From Kribbella albertanoniae (GTDB lineage: Bacteria; Actinomycetota; Actinomycetes; Propionibacteriales; Kribbellaceae), in assembly GCF_004348455.1 (NCBI RefSeq), contig NZ_SMKA01000020.1, forward strand, positions 1 to 61,650: DNA of 61,650 nt. Reading direction: 5' to 3'. The translations under genes and the position numbers were made by a program. Positions 52,108 through 61,650 of the stretch are shown piece after piece; position 1 is the first letter of the stretch; each line of letters opens with the position of its first letter. Below the pieces are notes generated by a model. The model was not told the origin of the DNA. It did not search any database and saw only the letters and a list, made by a program, of their open reading frames with translations.

Positions 52108-54123
52108 CGCCTCCGGGAGCGGTTCGGAGTGCACGAGCTGCAGCCGACTCACGGCTCGGGTCAGTACGACGTACAGGCGCTGCAATCCACGCGGTTCCGC
52201 GGCGACAATCCGCGCTGGCTCGGCCACCACCACGGTGTCGAACTCCAGACCCTTCGCCAGCGTCGCCGGGACGCAGACCAGACGCGTCGCCTCCATCGAG
52301 TCCTCCGACTCCCCCAGCAGCCCAGCCTCCAGGCCCGCGCCCACCAGCTCGGCCTGCAGCGCCCCGATCTGATCGTCGGCCGCGATCAACGCCACCGACC
52401 CCTCACCGGCCAGCGCTGTCCGGCACGCCTCGACCACCGCGTCGGCCAGCGACTCTTCTCCAGTCCGTACGACGGCCAGCGCGTCCGCGACCGTCCGGAC
52501 TCCCGTCGGTACGCCGAGGGTCGGAGCAATGACCGGCAGCAGCCGAGCCGCGAACTTGATGATCTGCTCCGGCACCCGGAACCCTCGCTCCAGCTCCACC
52601 ACCAGACCGTCCGACTTGTCCAGGTGACCGAGCACCCGGTCCCACGCCCCGGCAGCCCACGGCGTGGTCGCCTGCGCGACATCCCCGAGCACGGTCGCCG
52701 AACCGGTCCGGCACCGACGCCCGAGCGCGCGCAACTGCATGGCCGACAGGTCCTGCGCCTCGTCGAGCACGAGGTGCCCGAGCGAACCGGCCCGCCGCTC
52801 GACGAGGTCATCAAGCTCATCCAGCAACACCGCATCGGCCGGCGACCACTTCGCCGACTTCCAGGACCGCGCCGGCTTCGCCCACAGCAGCGCAGCCTGC
52901 TCATCGGCCGTCAGATCGTCGCCCGCGACCTCCGCCAGGAAGTCGGCATCGGACAGGATCTTGTGCAGCACCTGCTCCGGAACCAGCTTCGGCCAGACTG
53001 AATTCACCAGCGACTGCACGGGCTTCGACCGCGCCACCGCGTTCTGCACACGGTCGTCGGGCGAGTCCCCACGCTGTTCCATCAGGACCAGTACGGCGTG
53101 GGCCAGCCGCTGCGCGAGCGCGTTCCGCCCGGCGGCGTACCCGGTCGATCCGCGCAGGGCCGCGACGATCTCCTGCGCCTCGTAGTCGTGCACCCGGAAC
53201 CGCTGCGCGCCCTTGCTGTACAGGATCCCCTCCGTCGGCGTACCGATGAAGGACCACAACGCCCGCACCAGTACGGCGGACATCCGCTCGTTGCCCTTGA
53301 TCCGCGCAGTCTCCGGACCGTCGATCGCCTCCGTCGGGTGCGTGATCAGCTCCTCGATGGTGATCTGCCGGACGTCGACCTCGCCCAGTGCCGGGAGGAC
53401 CTTGCGGATGTAGGACAGGAACGAACGGTTCGGCCCGACGATCACGACACCACCGCGCCGGAGCCGCTCGCGCTCGGTGTAGAGCAGGTAGGCGACGCGG
53501 TGCAGCCCGACCGCGGTCTTCCCGGTACCGGGCGCACCCTGAACGCAGATCGACGGGTTCAGCGGCGCGCGGACCAGGTCGTCCTGCTCGGGCTGGATGG
53601 TGGCGACGATGTCGCGCATCGGGCCGGTACGCGGCCGCTCGATCTCGGCCCGCAGGAAGGCGTCGCCCTGATCGTGGGCTTCCGGCCCGATCATCGGCTC
53701 GTCCTCGAAGCCGGTCAGCTCCGCACTGTCGGAGAACCCGTACCGCCGGCGCAGCAGCACCTGCTGGCGATCGCTGTGCGTGGCCCGGTAGAACGGCACC
53801 GAGACCGGCGCCCGCCAGTCGATGACCATCGGCTCACCACTGCCGTCGTGCACATGCCGGCGGCCGATGTAGATCCGGTCGATCCCGTCGATCGTCCCGT
53901 GCTCGTAGTCGAGCCGGCCGAAGAAGAGCGGGACATCGGGCAGGTCCACCAGCGCCAGGGTCCGCTGCTCGTGCGCGCGCTGGTTGGCCTCGTTGGTGAA
54001 CCGCTCGTCGTTGTCCTCACCCCCGAGCACGGGAATCTCACGGACCAGGACATCGGCGTGCATCCGCGCCAGCGCGGATTTAGCCTCGGCGAGAAAGGCT
54101 CGTTCGGAGTCGAGCTCGACCAT
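52084..54123 (-). CDS. HelD-like UvrD-type ATPase (RNA polymerase recycling factor)
   Basis: 679-residue superfamily 1 ATPase. Its N-terminal ~70 residues are helical and charged, as in HelD proteins where this arm reaches into RNA polymerase. A HelD-typical segment (FFGRLDYEHGTIDGIDRIYIGRRHVHD... MVIDWRAPVSVPFYRAT) follows. Then come Walker A with Lys202 (VQGAPGTGKTAVGLHRVAYLLY), motif II HLVLDEAQDLSAMQLRALGR and the C-terminal helicase motifs LYVVLTRAVSRL. The family frees stalled RNA polymerase from DNA and can protect against rifamycins (HelR type). I see no rifamycin-associated element upstream, so housekeeping or stress recycling is more likely. Confidence 0.88.
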   Translation of the reverse strand: MVELDSERAFLAEAKSALARMHADVLVREIPVLGGEDNDERFTNEANQRAHEQRTLALVDLPDVPLFFGRLDYEHGTIDGIDRIYIGRRHVHDGSGEPMVIDWRAPVSVPFYRATHSDRQQVLLRRRYGFSDSAELTGFEDEPMIGPEAHDQGDAFLRAEIERPRTGPMRDIVATIQPEQDDLVRAPLNPSICVQGAPGTGKTAVGLHRVAYLLYTERERLRRGGVVIVGPNRSFLSYIRKVLPALGEVDVRQITIEELITHPTEAIDGPETARIKGNERMSAVLVRALWSFIGTPTEGILYSKGAQRFRVHDYEAQEIVAALRGSTGYAAGRNALAQRLAHAVLVLMEQRGDSPDDRVQNAVARSKPVQSLVNSVWPKLVPEQVLHKILSDADFLAEVAGDDLTADEQAALLWAKPARSWKSAKWSPADAVLLDELDDLVERRAGSLGHLVLDEAQDLSAMQLRALGRRCRTGSATVLGDVAQATTPWAAGAWDRVLGHLDKSDGLVVELERGFRVPEQIIKFAARLLPVIAPTLGVPTGVRTVADALAVVRTGEESLADAVVEACRTALAGEGSVALIAADDQIGALQAELVGAGLEAGLLGESEDSMEATRLVCVPATLAKGLEFDTVVVAEPARIVAAEPRGLQRLYVVLTRAVSRLQLVHSEPLPEALEQGVLR

Positions 54124-54191
54124 CGTGGAATTGCCTCGTTTCGTGTGAAGGAGAACGGACAGATCGACGGGCGACCACCGAGGGTCCCGCC

Positions 54192-54205
54192 CCGGACTTG
54201 TCCGG
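54192..54205. promoter_or_regulatory. Short inverted repeat upstream of the HelD-like gene
   Basis: CCGGACTTGTCCGG is a 6-bp inverted repeat with a TT centre, 69 bp before the HelD-like start in the 181-bp gap behind LAL regulator 3. It could be an operator or a small stem. No known consensus is recognised. Confidence 0.3.
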
Positions 54206-54304
54206 TTCGATTCGATCCTTCACACAGTGCATTGCCACCCGGCTGTGCCATGGAAATTGGCAGACCGGCGACCTTACCAGCGCACCCCGTAGCGCACCAC
54301 CGAA

Positions 54305-57082
54305 TTAATTCAGCAGGCCCTCGCGGTGCGCGATCGCTGCGGCTTCGGTCCGCGAAGCAGCCCCGAGCTTCCGCAGCACGCGAGCCACATGGGTGGCCAC
54401 GGTGTTGCCGGAGACGAAGAGCCTCCGCGCGATCTCGGCGTTCGACAACCCTTCGGCCAGCACCCGCAGCACCTCGAGCTCCCGGGCCGTCAGCCCGAAC
54501 GCCCGCCCCGGCTGCGCACCGAGCCCGAGCCGATGACCCAGTACGGCGATCCGCGCGATCAGCGGCTCGGCCCGCAGCTCGCCGGCCAGCGCACGAGCCT
54601 CCGCAAGCGCCTCCCGCGCACGCTTTTCGTTGCGCCCGGCAAGTTCCGCCCGGGCCAGGCCGGTCAGCGCGGCCGCGAGTTCGTACCGGTCACCGAGCTG
54701 CCGCCACGCCTCGACCGCTCGCCGCCAGGCCACCGGCGTCTCCTGTTCGATCGCCTCGACCGAGCAGAGCATCGCGGCCGGCATGGCTCGTTGATACGCC
54801 CCCGCCGGTACCGCCTTCCACACGGTCTGCACGGCGGCCAGGTCACCCGCCTCGGCCAGGGCGAGCAGAAACCACACGGCGTCATAGTTGCGCCAGTCCC
54901 GGCACTCGATCCCTTGCGCGACGAGCCGCCGTACGGCGTCGCGATCGCTCTGCCCCATCGCAGTGGTGAGCCGGACGCTCAGCATCATCGCCGCGAACGG
55001 CTGGGAGTGTCCGCTTGTGGCGTCGATCAGTCGCTGCGCATGCTCGAATCGCCCCTGCCGGACAGCGATCAGGGCGGCCACGTAGTGCAGGGAGGCCAGA
55101 AAGCGAGGCGGCGGTCCGTCGGCCAACGCATCGTCGATGACGTCGAGTGCCTCGTCCCAGCGCCCGAGCCGGAACAACGCGTACGAGCGATTCTGCGCCA
55201 GCATGCTGCCGCGGGACCGGGCCAAGCCCCACTCCTCGGCCAGCCGCTGGGCCGCAGCGCCGACCTCGACCGCCTCCTCGAACCGGCCGTCGACCGTCAG
55301 GACGATGCACTTCCACTGCTCGGCGGTCAGGTACAGCGCATGGTCGCCGGCCCGCAACGCCAGCTCCCCACACCGGACGTACTTCGCGATCGCCGCCTCG
55401 CCCTCTCCCTCCGCGTCGTCGACGTAGGCAGCAGACACCAAGGCGGCGGCCCGGAGCCCGTCGTGGTCGAGCCGGTCGGCCAACGCGTAGGCCTCGTCAA
55501 CGACCAGGCGGCCAGGTTCGATGTTGTCCTCGACGCACAACAGGAAGCCCAGCCAGGCCAGCAACCGGCACCTCAACAGGTCGTCGGCCCCTGGCGGCAC
55601 CAGCGCGACCGCTCGCTGCACGCTGTCGATGCCGGTTTCACCGAGCCGGTTCCGCAACAAGCCTTGCAGGCCGAGGACCCTCGCCACCCGCATCGGCTCA
55701 CGCTCGACGTCCAGTTCGGCCAGCGCCTCGATCGACCGCTGAACACCCCACTCGGCCCGGCCCGCCGCATTGGCAACCTCGATGCCAGCCGTCAGCACGT
55801 CCGCCCGGCTCACGCCGGTCAGCTGCTCCGGATCGTCGACCTTCGGCCACAGGTTCAGGACCTTGTCGAGCAGATTCAGCTGATCGTCGTACGCGAACTG
55901 CCGTCCAGCCACCGCAGCTGCCCGCCAGGCCGCAGCCAGCGCCCGCCCGAGCTCCCCAGCGGCCTCCCAGTGCTCAGCCAACGCGGCCGCCTGGTAGTCG
56001 CCGTCAGTATCCCGAGTGTCGATCGCGGTCGCGTACCGGCGGTGCAGACGGCGTCGCTCGCCGGGCAGAAGCGCGCCGTACACAGCCTCTCTGATCAGGT
56101 CATGCCGGACGGCATACACCGAGTCCCGTACGACGACTTGGTGCCGCTCGACCAGTTCGCGCAACGCCTCGTCACTCGGCCGTTCTAGAACGCCAGCCAG
56201 GATCACGTCCGGCACCTCTGCGCCGGCCACCGCAATCGCCGCCAGCAGGTGCCGGGCGTCTGCCGACAGGTCTGCAACCCGATCCAGCAACAGGTCGCTC
56301 AGCCCGCCACCGGCTGCAGACCCGCTGGATTTCAACGCCTCGACGAACAGCGGGTTCCCGTCGCTGCGCCGGTGGATCTCGCTCGCCAGGACCGGATCGA
56401 CCGGACGTCCTTCGATCGCGGCCAGCAGGGCCGCCACTTCGCGCCGCTCGAGCGCCGCGAGTTCAACCCGTACGACGTCCGCTCGCCGACCCAGCTCGCC
56501 CAGCAACTGCCGGGTCGGGTGACCGGGCGTGAGCTCGCCGGACCGGATCGTCCCGACCAGCAGGATCGGCCGATCGGCCAGGTTCCGTGCCAGGTAGGCG
56601 AAGAGCTCGCGGCTCGACACGTCCGCCCATTGCAGATCCTCGATCACCAGCACCACGGGCTGATCCCCCGCCGCCCGGCCGAGCAGAGTCAGCAGCTCCT
56701 CGAACAACCGCACCGGCCCACCATCGACTCGGGCCAGCCCGAGTTCCGGCCACCAATCGGCGAGCGCCGTACCGTCCGCAGGAAGCTCCGCCCGCAACCG
56801 ATCCGCACCCCAGGCCCGCAGCAGGTCGCGCATCACCGCGACGAACGGCAGCCACGGCGTCCCGCCGGACCCCAACTCAAGACACCCGCCCCGCAGCACC
56901 AGCGGCCCAACTGCCAGCCGGCCGACCGCGGTCGTCACCAGCCGGGACTTCCCGATCCCGGCCTCCCCGGTGACGACCACCGTGGTCGACTCACCGGCCC
57001 GAACCTGGTTGTACGCCGCCTCGATCGCGGCAAGCTCGGCCGTCCGGCCAACGAGGACAGGGCTGATGACTGGCGACGGCAT
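54305..57082 (-). CDS. LAL-type ATP-binding LuxR-family regulator (3)
   Basis: 925-residue regulator. Walker [14 protein letters not shown], Walker [26 protein letters not shown], a helical-repeat middle and C-terminal LuxR helix-turn-helix ([43 protein letters not shown]). Its ATPase region is clearly paralogous to LAL 2 (22886-25786). The frame is open to 57160, but the ATG at 57082 starts just before the domain and avoids overlap with the carbonic anhydrase gene, whose stop is 26 bp upstream. It may be co-transcribed with that gene. Targets are unknown. Confidence 0.92.
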   Translation of the reverse strand: MPSPVISPVLVGRTAELAAIEAAYNQVRAGESTTVVVTGEAGIGKSRLVTTAVGRLAVGPLVLRGGCLELGSGGTPWLPFVAVMRDLLRAWGADRLRAELPADGTALADWWPELGLARVDGGPVRLFEELLTLLGRAAGDQPVVLVIEDLQWADVSSRELFAYLARNLADRPILLVGTIRSGELTPGHPTRQLLGELGRRADVVRVELAALERREVAALLAAIEGRPVDPVLASEIHRRSDGNPLFVEALKSSGSAAGGGLSDLLLDRVADLSADARHLLAAIAVAGAEVPDVILAGVLERPSDEALRELVERHQVVVRDSVYAVRHDLIREAVYGALLPGERRRLHRRYATAIDTRDTDGDYQAAALAEHWEAAGELGRALAAAWRAAAVAGRQFAYDDQLNLLDKVLNLWPKVDDPEQLTGVSRADVLTAGIEVANAAGRAEWGVQRSIEALAELDVEREPMRVARVLGLQGLLRNRLGETGIDSVQRAVALVPPGADDLLRCRLLAWLGFLLCVEDNIEPGRLVVDEAYALADRLDHDGLRAAALVSAAYVDDAEGEGEAAIAKYVRCGELALRAGDHALYLTAEQWKCIVLTVDGRFEEAVEVGAAAQRLAEEWGLARSRGSMLAQNRSYALFRLGRWDEALDVIDDALADGPPPRFLASLHYVAALIAVRQGRFEHAQRLIDATSGHSQPFAAMMLSVRLTTAMGQSDRDAVRRLVAQGIECRDWRNYDAVWFLLALAEAGDLAAVQTVWKAVPAGAYQRAMPAAMLCSVEAIEQETPVAWRRAVEAWRQLGDRYELAAALTGLARAELAGRNEKRAREALAEARALAGELRAEPLIARIAVLGHRLGLGAQPGRAFGLTARELEVLRVLAEGLSNAEIARRLFVSGNTVATHVARVLRKLGAASRTEAAAIAHREGLLN

Positions 57083-57107
57083 GCGGCCATATTCGCATCT
57101 GAGCCGC

Positions 57108-57602
57108 TCAGTCGGTGATCTCCCGGAGCGAGCCCTTGGCGACGTCGTACACGAAGCCACGGACCGAGGTCTTCACGGGGATGAACGGGTCGGCGGTGAT
57201 CCGGGCGATCGACTGCCGGACGTCGGCGTCCACGTCCGGGAAGGCCTCAGCCGACCAGTCCGGCTTGAGACCGGTCTCGGCCTGGATACTCGCCTTGAAC
57301 TCGTCGTCGGTGAAGGTCAGCATGCCGCAGTCGGTGTGGTGGATCAGGATGATCTCCTGGGTGCCGAGCAGCCGCTGACTGATCGCCAGACTGCGGCGTT
57401 CATCGGCAGTGATCACGCCGCCGGCATTCCGGATCACGTGCGCATCGCCCTCGGACAGGCCGAGCAGGCCGTACGGGTTCAGGCGAGCGTCCATACATGC
57501 GACGACGGCCACCCGCTTGGCAGGCGGCAGGGGCAGCTCGCCTTTGTCGAAGTTCTCGGTATAGCGCTCGGCGTTCGCCAGCAGCTCGTCGGTCACACTC
57601 AT
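57108..57602 (-). CDS. Beta-carbonic anhydrase
   Basis: 164-residue zinc enzyme interconverting CO2 and bicarbonate. The zinc ligands and the Asp-Arg dyad are present: Cys36 and Asp38 in [12 protein letters not shown], His89 and Cys92 in IHHTDCGM. The short length is typical of the small actinobacterial beta class. The ATG at 57602 is 5 nt after GGAGGG, a good ribosome site; an upstream in-frame start at 57638 falls inside inverted repeats and is rejected. Those inverted repeats (57618-57638) suggest a repressor acting directly on this gene. Confidence 0.94.
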   Translation of the reverse strand: MSVTDELLANAERYTENFDKGELPLPPAKRVAVVACMDARLNPYGLLGLSEGDAHVIRNAGGVITADERRSLAISQRLLGTQEIILIHHTDCGMLTFTDDEFKASIQAETGLKPDWSAEAFPDVDADVRQSIARITADPFIPVKTSVRGFVYDVAKGSLREITD

Positions 57603-57617
57603 CGGTACCCTCCAGGT

Positions 57618-57638
57618 AACTTGAGTAAGTTGACTCAA
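57618..57638. promoter_or_regulatory. Overlapping inverted repeats, candidate operator of carbonic anhydrase gene
   Basis: AACTTGAGTAAGTT (57618-57631; AACTT/AAGTT) overlaps TTGAGT-N6-ACTCAA (57621-57638). The site is 16-36 bp before the carbonic anhydrase start, where it would block transcription or translation. Form and size would suit a MarR-type dimer. No regulator of that type is nearby. Confidence 0.5.
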
Positions 57639-57686
57639 ACACTAGCTTTTCAGCGTCGTTCCGGGACGCCGTCCCACAGGATGGAC

Positions 57687-59468
57687 TCAGCGGTAGGCGC
57701 GGGCTTGTAGCTCGAACAGCTCCGCGTAGCGGCCGCCCGCCACGACCAACTCCTCGTGGCTGCCGACCTCCTCGATCCGTCCTTCGTGCAGGACCACGAT
57801 CAGGTCGGCCATCCGCACGGTCGAGAACCTGTGCGAGACCAGCACGGTGATCCCGCCGGTCTCGCTTCCCGCGATCCGGGCGGCTTCGGCGTACTGCTCG
57901 AACAGCCGATGCTCGGCCTCCGGGTCGAGCGCCGCCGTCGGCTCGTCGAGCAGCAACAGCAACGGTCTCTCCCGCATGAACGCCCGCGCCAGCGCGAGTC
58001 GCTGCCACTGCCCACCGGACAGCTCGGCCCCACCCTCGAACTTCTTCCCCAGCTGGTTGTCCAGCCCGTTCGGCAGGCCGGCGATCACCGACTCGGCATC
58101 ACCCCGTACGACGGCCGCCCGGACCGCGTCCTCGTCGTCCAGCCGCCCGAGATCGCCGATCCCGACCACCTCGCGGGCCAGGAACTCGAACTTCACGAAG
58201 TCCTGGAACCCGGCCGACATCCGGGACCGCCAGGCCTCCGGATCGACCTCGGACAGAGCCTCCCCGTCGATCAGGATCTGCCCGGTGGTCGGGTCGTACA
58301 TCCGGGCCAGCAACTTCACCAGCGTGGTCTTGCCGGCGCCGTTCTCCCCCACCAGCGCGACGGCCGAGCCTGCCGGGATCTTCAGCGTCACGTCGCTCAG
58401 CACGGGCGACTCGCTACCGGGATACGCGAATCCGACGTTCTGCAGCTCGATTCCTGAGGTGAGTTTGGCCGGGGCGGGCGTCGTACTGGCTTGCCAGGAG
58501 TTGTCCTTCGCGTACTGCCGCAGCCAGTCGTAGCGGCTGAAGCTGCGGACGACTTCACCGACCCAGTAGATGTTCTGCGCGATGCCGCCGGTCATCTGAT
58601 CGACCTGCGGTGCCAGCAGGAGCACCAGTACGACGTCGCCCGCCGAGGCCTGGCCGTTGCGGGCCCGCGCGATCACCCAGACGATCGCCGCGGCGTAGAC
58701 CAGCGCGAACCCGAGGCGCACCGCGCCGTCAACCTTCCCACTCCACTTCGCCGCCGCGACCTGCAACTTGAACCGCTCGGCCTGCAACGCCGAGATCCGC
58801 TCGATCAAGACCTTGCCCAACCCGAACACTCGCAGCTCGAGCGCCGTCCGCGGGTCCTTCGCCACCTCGATCAGCCGATCCGCCAGCCGCTCGTGCGGCA
58901 GCGAATCCTCATAGGCCTTCTCCTCCCGCATGCTCCCCTTGTACGCCGACCAGATCCGCGACGTACCGAGTAGCGGCAGCAGCAACAGCAGCGGGTGGAC
59001 CGAGCCCAGCAGGGTGAGCACTGTGACCGTGTTCGTCACCGTGCCGAACAGCCACAACAGCACCTCGGAGCCGACGCCCATCCGCCAGGCCCGCTCCCTC
59101 ACGAGCTCCAGCCGGTCAGCCACATCGGGCCGCTCGTGGTGGGTCAGGCCTGGAATCCCGGTCGTCACGTCCAGCAAATCGGCGTGCACGCGACCGGCCA
59201 TCCGCTCCTCGGCCGTCTGCTGCACCGGCCAGCCGACCACGTCGGCGATGAACGAAACCGCCAGACCACCGATGATGATTGCCACGCCGACCGCGATCGT
59301 GTTCGACCCGTCTCCGCTGAGACCTTCGACCAGCAGGCTGATGCCATAGGTCTGGGCCGGTGCCGTCACCGCCCGCGCCGCGACCAGCACGGTCGAGATC
59401 GCCATCAGCACCGGCGCCGCCCGGAACGACGTGGCCAGCCACAGCCGGCCGATCCGCAGGCTACGCAT
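57687..59468 (-). CDS. ABC exporter half (permease fused to ATPase), subunit 2
   Basis: 593-residue half-transporter. The N-terminal six-helix exporter domain is followed by an ATPase with Walker A VGENGAGKTTLVKLLARM, signature ELSGGQWQRLALARAF, Walker B LLLLDEPTAALDPEAE and H-loop VLVSHRFSTVRMADLI. It overlaps the upstream half-transporter gene by 8 bp, so both are made together and should form a heterodimer. The substrate is unknown; lipids, peptides or drugs are typical for this type. Confidence 0.92.
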   Translation of the reverse strand: MRSLRIGRLWLATSFRAAPVLMAISTVLVAARAVTAPAQTYGISLLVEGLSGDGSNTIAVGVAIIIGGLAVSFIADVVGWPVQQTAEERMAGRVHADLLDVTTGIPGLTHHERPDVADRLELVRERAWRMGVGSEVLLWLFGTVTNTVTVLTLLGSVHPLLLLLPLLGTSRIWSAYKGSMREEKAYEDSLPHERLADRLIEVAKDPRTALELRVFGLGKVLIERISALQAERFKLQVAAAKWSGKVDGAVRLGFALVYAAAIVWVIARARNGQASAGDVVLVLLLAPQVDQMTGGIAQNIYWVGEVVRSFSRYDWLRQYAKDNSWQASTTPAPAKLTSGIELQNVGFAYPGSESPVLSDVTLKIPAGSAVALVGENGAGKTTLVKLLARMYDPTTGQILIDGEALSEVDPEAWRSRMSAGFQDFVKFEFLAREVVGIGDLGRLDDEDAVRAAVVRGDAESVIAGLPNGLDNQLGKKFEGGAELSGGQWQRLALARAFMRERPLLLLLDEPTAALDPEAEHRLFEQYAEAARIAGSETGGITVLVSHRFSTVRMADLIVVLHEGRIEEVGSHEELVVAGGRYAELFELQARAYR

Positions 59469-61254
59469 CGGTCACGTACCGCTCGGCCTGCAACCGGAAC
59501 ATCTTGGCGTAGGTCCCCTCTGCCGCGAGCAGTTGCTCGTGCGTTCCGTCTTCGATGATGTGTCCGTCGGCGAGCACACAGATCCGGTCCGCGTTCCGGA
59601 CGACCGAGAACCGGTGCGAGATGATCAGCGACGCCACTCCGGAGGTCAGCTCGAGATACCGCTCCACCAGCTCGATCTCTGCCTGTACGTCGAGCGCAGC
59701 GGCCGGCTCGTCCAGCACGAGCACTCCGGCGCCGGCATGGACGGCGAACAACGCCCGGGCCAGCGCAACCCGCTGCCACTCGCCACCGGACAGATCGACA
59801 CCGCCCTCAAACGCCTTGTCCAGCACGGTTTCCCAGCCCTTCGGCAGCCCGCCGACCAGGTCCTTGATGCCGGACTCCCGTGCTGCCTGGGCGAGAGCGG
59901 CCTGGTCGCCGGCCCGCTCGATCGCCCCGAACTCCACGTTGTCCGTCACCGGCAGCGGGAAGCGCAGAAAGTCCTGCACGATGGCCGCGATCCGCCGCTG
60001 CCACGCGCCCAGGTCGAGCTCCGCGAGATCGACCCCGTCGATGAGGATCCGCCCACTGGTCGGCCGGTACGCGCCGCCGAGCAGCTTCACCAGCGTCGAC
60101 TTCCCGGCGCCGTTGATCCCGACCAGCGCCAGCGCTTCCCGCGCGTGGATCGTCAGGTCGAGATCCCGCAGCACGTAGTTGTCCGAGCCTGGATAGTGGA
60201 AGCTCACCTTCTCGAACCGGATCTCCCGCGCAGGCATCGTCTCTGTTTTGTGCTGCCCGGTGACTGCCGGCTCCGGGTGACGGGTGGCGATCGTGTCCGG
60301 CAACGCCACCATCGCCCGGTACGCCGAGAGTCCGCGCCGCAGCTGGACGACGCCGTACCCGCTGCCGGAGACACCGATCGCGAGGATCGCCGGGACTGCC
60401 GTTGCGACCTGTGCCAGTGGCAAGTCACCGGCGAGCGCGGCGCGGCCGACGAGCAGGATCGCGAACCCGTCGGCGAGCAGCCGGACCAGGCCCATCGCGA
60501 TCGACCAGACGACGTTCTTGCCGCGCCTCGCCCACACCGCCCGGAATCCGGCCGTCCATTCCTGGACGTAGCGGTTGACCACCCACTGATGCAGCCCGAA
60601 GACCCGCAGCTCCTTCGGGGCGTCCTTCATTCCGAGGTCGAAGACGTAGTTGGCGCGGCGCTGCTCCTCGGTGTTGCCCCACCACATGTCGATCTCGCCC
60701 TCGATCATCCGGCCCTGATGCCACTCCAGGACCAGCGTCACCGCGACCAGCATCGCGGCGACCAGCCAGGAGAACATCAGCCCGACGATCACAGCCGATC
60801 CGATCATGGTGATCCGCGCGGCGAGCAACCACGGCAGCTGCGACATGCCCTGGGAAAGGTGGAAACCACCCTTACCCTTCGCCCGCTCCTGGACGTCGAG
60901 AACCTCACCGTCCTCGAGATGCTCGATCCGCTGCGGCCGGAGCAGCGGCTCGGTGATCCCGATCCCGATCTCGCGAACGACCGCCGCCTCCAGCAGCGTC
61001 GCCGCCACCCGACGCAACGCCGGCGCCAGACTCTCGAGCACGAACACGAACAGCATCGCCGCCAGCAGCCACCCGAACGCCCACAACGACATCGCCCCAG
61101 CCGACCCCGCAACCACTCCCGGCACCGCCCCGATCACCTGCCCCGTAAGCAGCGTGACCGCCATCCCCAACACTGCCCCGAACACGGCCAGCCCTACCGT
61201 CAACGCCGTACTCCCCGGCGCGACGCGCATCCCGTATCTCAGCAGAGTCAACAC
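59461..61254 (-). CDS. ABC exporter half (permease fused to ATPase), subunit 1
   Basis: 597-residue half-transporter with an N-terminal exporter membrane domain and an ATPase with Walker A VGINGAGKSTLVKLLGG, signature LSGGEWQRVALARALF, Walker B VLVLDEPAAALDVQAE and H-loop LIISHRFSVVRNADRI. Both halves keep the catalytic Glu after Walker B, so both ATP sites may be active, unlike many heterodimers with one degenerate site. It is first in a two-gene unit, 33 bp after the stop of the gene that runs off the window end. Confidence 0.92.
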   Translation of the reverse strand: MLTLLRYGMRVAPGSTALTVGLAVFGAVLGMAVTLLTGQVIGAVPGVVAGSAGAMSLWAFGWLLAAMLFVFVLESLAPALRRVAATLLEAAVVREIGIGITEPLLRPQRIEHLEDGEVLDVQERAKGKGGFHLSQGMSQLPWLLAARITMIGSAVIVGLMFSWLVAAMLVAVTLVLEWHQGRMIEGEIDMWWGNTEEQRRANYVFDLGMKDAPKELRVFGLHQWVVNRYVQEWTAGFRAVWARRGKNVVWSIAMGLVRLLADGFAILLVGRAALAGDLPLAQVATAVPAILAIGVSGSGYGVVQLRRGLSAYRAMVALPDTIATRHPEPAVTGQHKTETMPAREIRFEKVSFHYPGSDNYVLRDLDLTIHAREALALVGINGAGKSTLVKLLGGAYRPTSGRILIDGVDLAELDLGAWQRRIAAIVQDFLRFPLPVTDNVEFGAIERAGDQAALAQAARESGIKDLVGGLPKGWETVLDKAFEGGVDLSGGEWQRVALARALFAVHAGAGVLVLDEPAAALDVQAEIELVERYLELTSGVASLIISHRFSVVRNADRICVLADGHIIEDGTHEQLLAAEGTYAKMFRLQAERYVTDA

Positions 61255-61287
61255 CCTGCAGACCGTAACCGCCCTAACCGACAGAAA

Positions 61288-61650
61288 TCACTCGAATAAC
61301 TCGCCCCGCCGCATCTCAAGCAGATCAGCAAGCTTGATCGACTCGCCATCACGCCCGCCCTGCCCCACAACCAGCGGCGGATCCGAAGCCAGCACCCGTA
61401 CGCCGGTCACTCGCGCAGCCAAGCTCGCGGTCGTCCCGAGAATGTAGAAGTTCGCCTCGGTATCAACCCCGACCGACCGATTCTTCCGCAAGTACCACCC
61501 ACTGATCCCCGTGCGATAACTCGTCCCCGACCCAATCACCTGCGCCCGCAACGCCTCCGGCGCCACCCCACGCTCCCGCAACTCCCCCACAAACGCGACC
61601 AGCAACTCCCGAGCCTCCGCCGACTCAGCAGCCCGCCGCCGCTCCAAAGC
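61288..61650 (-). CDS. Partial hypothetical protein cut by the window end
   Basis: The C-terminal ~120 residues of a leftward gene whose start lies beyond 61650. The visible part begins with a charged helix (ERRRAAESAEARELLVAFVGELRERG) and continues through SYRTGISGWYLRKNRSVGVDTEANFYILGTT, ending in LADLLEMRRGELFE. No family is recognised with confidence. It precedes the ABC exporter genes by 33 bp and may be in the same transcript. Confidence 0.7.
   Translation of the reverse strand, partial: ALERRRAAESAEARELLVAFVGELRERGVAPEALRAQVIGSGTSYRTGISGWYLRKNRSVGVDTEANFYILGTTASLAARVTGVRVLASDPPLVVGQGGRDGESIKLADLLEMRRGELFE

Noticed and set aside
54124..54304. Rifamycin-associated element upstream of the HelD-like gene
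   Set aside because: I searched by eye for the known 19-bp inverted repeat type (GGGGCTTGC...GCAAGCCCC) and did not find it.

Overview
The window is high-GC DNA of actinobacterial character. Third codon positions are almost always G or C, GTG starts are common, and there are several large LuxR-type (LAL) regulators, a SARP, an ECF sigma factor, an IdeR/DmdR-type iron box and an F420/deazaflavin-type oxidoreductase. The codon style and gene mix fit a soil actinomycete of the Kribbella/Nocardioides kind; that placement is inference, not proof. I see no tRNA, rRNA, CRISPR array, transposase or integrase.

Layout. 1-1.9 kb: two acyl-CoA catabolism genes (enoyl-CoA hydratase, 3-hydroxyisobutyryl-CoA hydrolase) read leftward behind a near-perfect 20-bp palindrome. 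2-6 kb: an MMPL exporter in one operon with a histidine kinase and response regulator. 5.9-11 kb, leftward: a complete lasso peptide cluster (precursor A, cyclase C, RRE protein B1, leader peptidase B2, a MauE-like membrane protein, a two-part ABC exporter). 11.2-13.7 kb, divergent from it: LLM-family monooxygenase, SARP regulator, flavin reductase. 13.8-16.5 kb: a fatty acid desaturase and a secreted C39-like protein, with two families of paired palindromic repeats around them. 16.5-25.8 kb: LAL regulator, metallo-beta-lactamase-fold hydrolase, Tat-lipoprotein agmatine deiminase, epoxide hydrolase, second LAL. 25.8-31.5 kb: a very large secreted RHS/FG-GAP protein ending in a C39-like domain. 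32-34 kb: flavin amine oxidase, then an 0.8-kb gap carrying both repeat families again. 34-38.9 kb: deazaflavin-type reductase, ECF sigma factor with membrane partner, secreted DUF4091 glycosidase-like protein with a divergent RpiR regulator. 38.9-45.4 kb: iron-box-controlled N-monooxygenase, secreted subtilase, unknown membrane protein. 45.4-48.4 kb: tandem glycine riboswitch driving gcvT-gcvH-glyA. 48.5-61.6 kb: heparinase-like protein, small DNA/RNA-associated proteins, HelD-like ATPase, third LAL, beta-carbonic anhydrase, heterodimeric ABC exporter, and a gene cut by the window end.

The most notable system is the lasso cluster. Its precursor gene (10887-11000, minus strand) encodes a leader that fits the lasso recognition motif YxxPxLxxxGxFxxxTxG exactly. 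The 17-residue core is GRPTWGFEADWTCVMLC, which closely resembles LP2006, the class IV lasso peptide with a disulfide inside its tail. The MauE-like protein in the operon is a candidate for forming that disulfide. The other notable signal is two dispersed families of hairpin-forming repeats. Each always occurs as a close pair, and both families occur at the same two loci about 17-19 kb apart.
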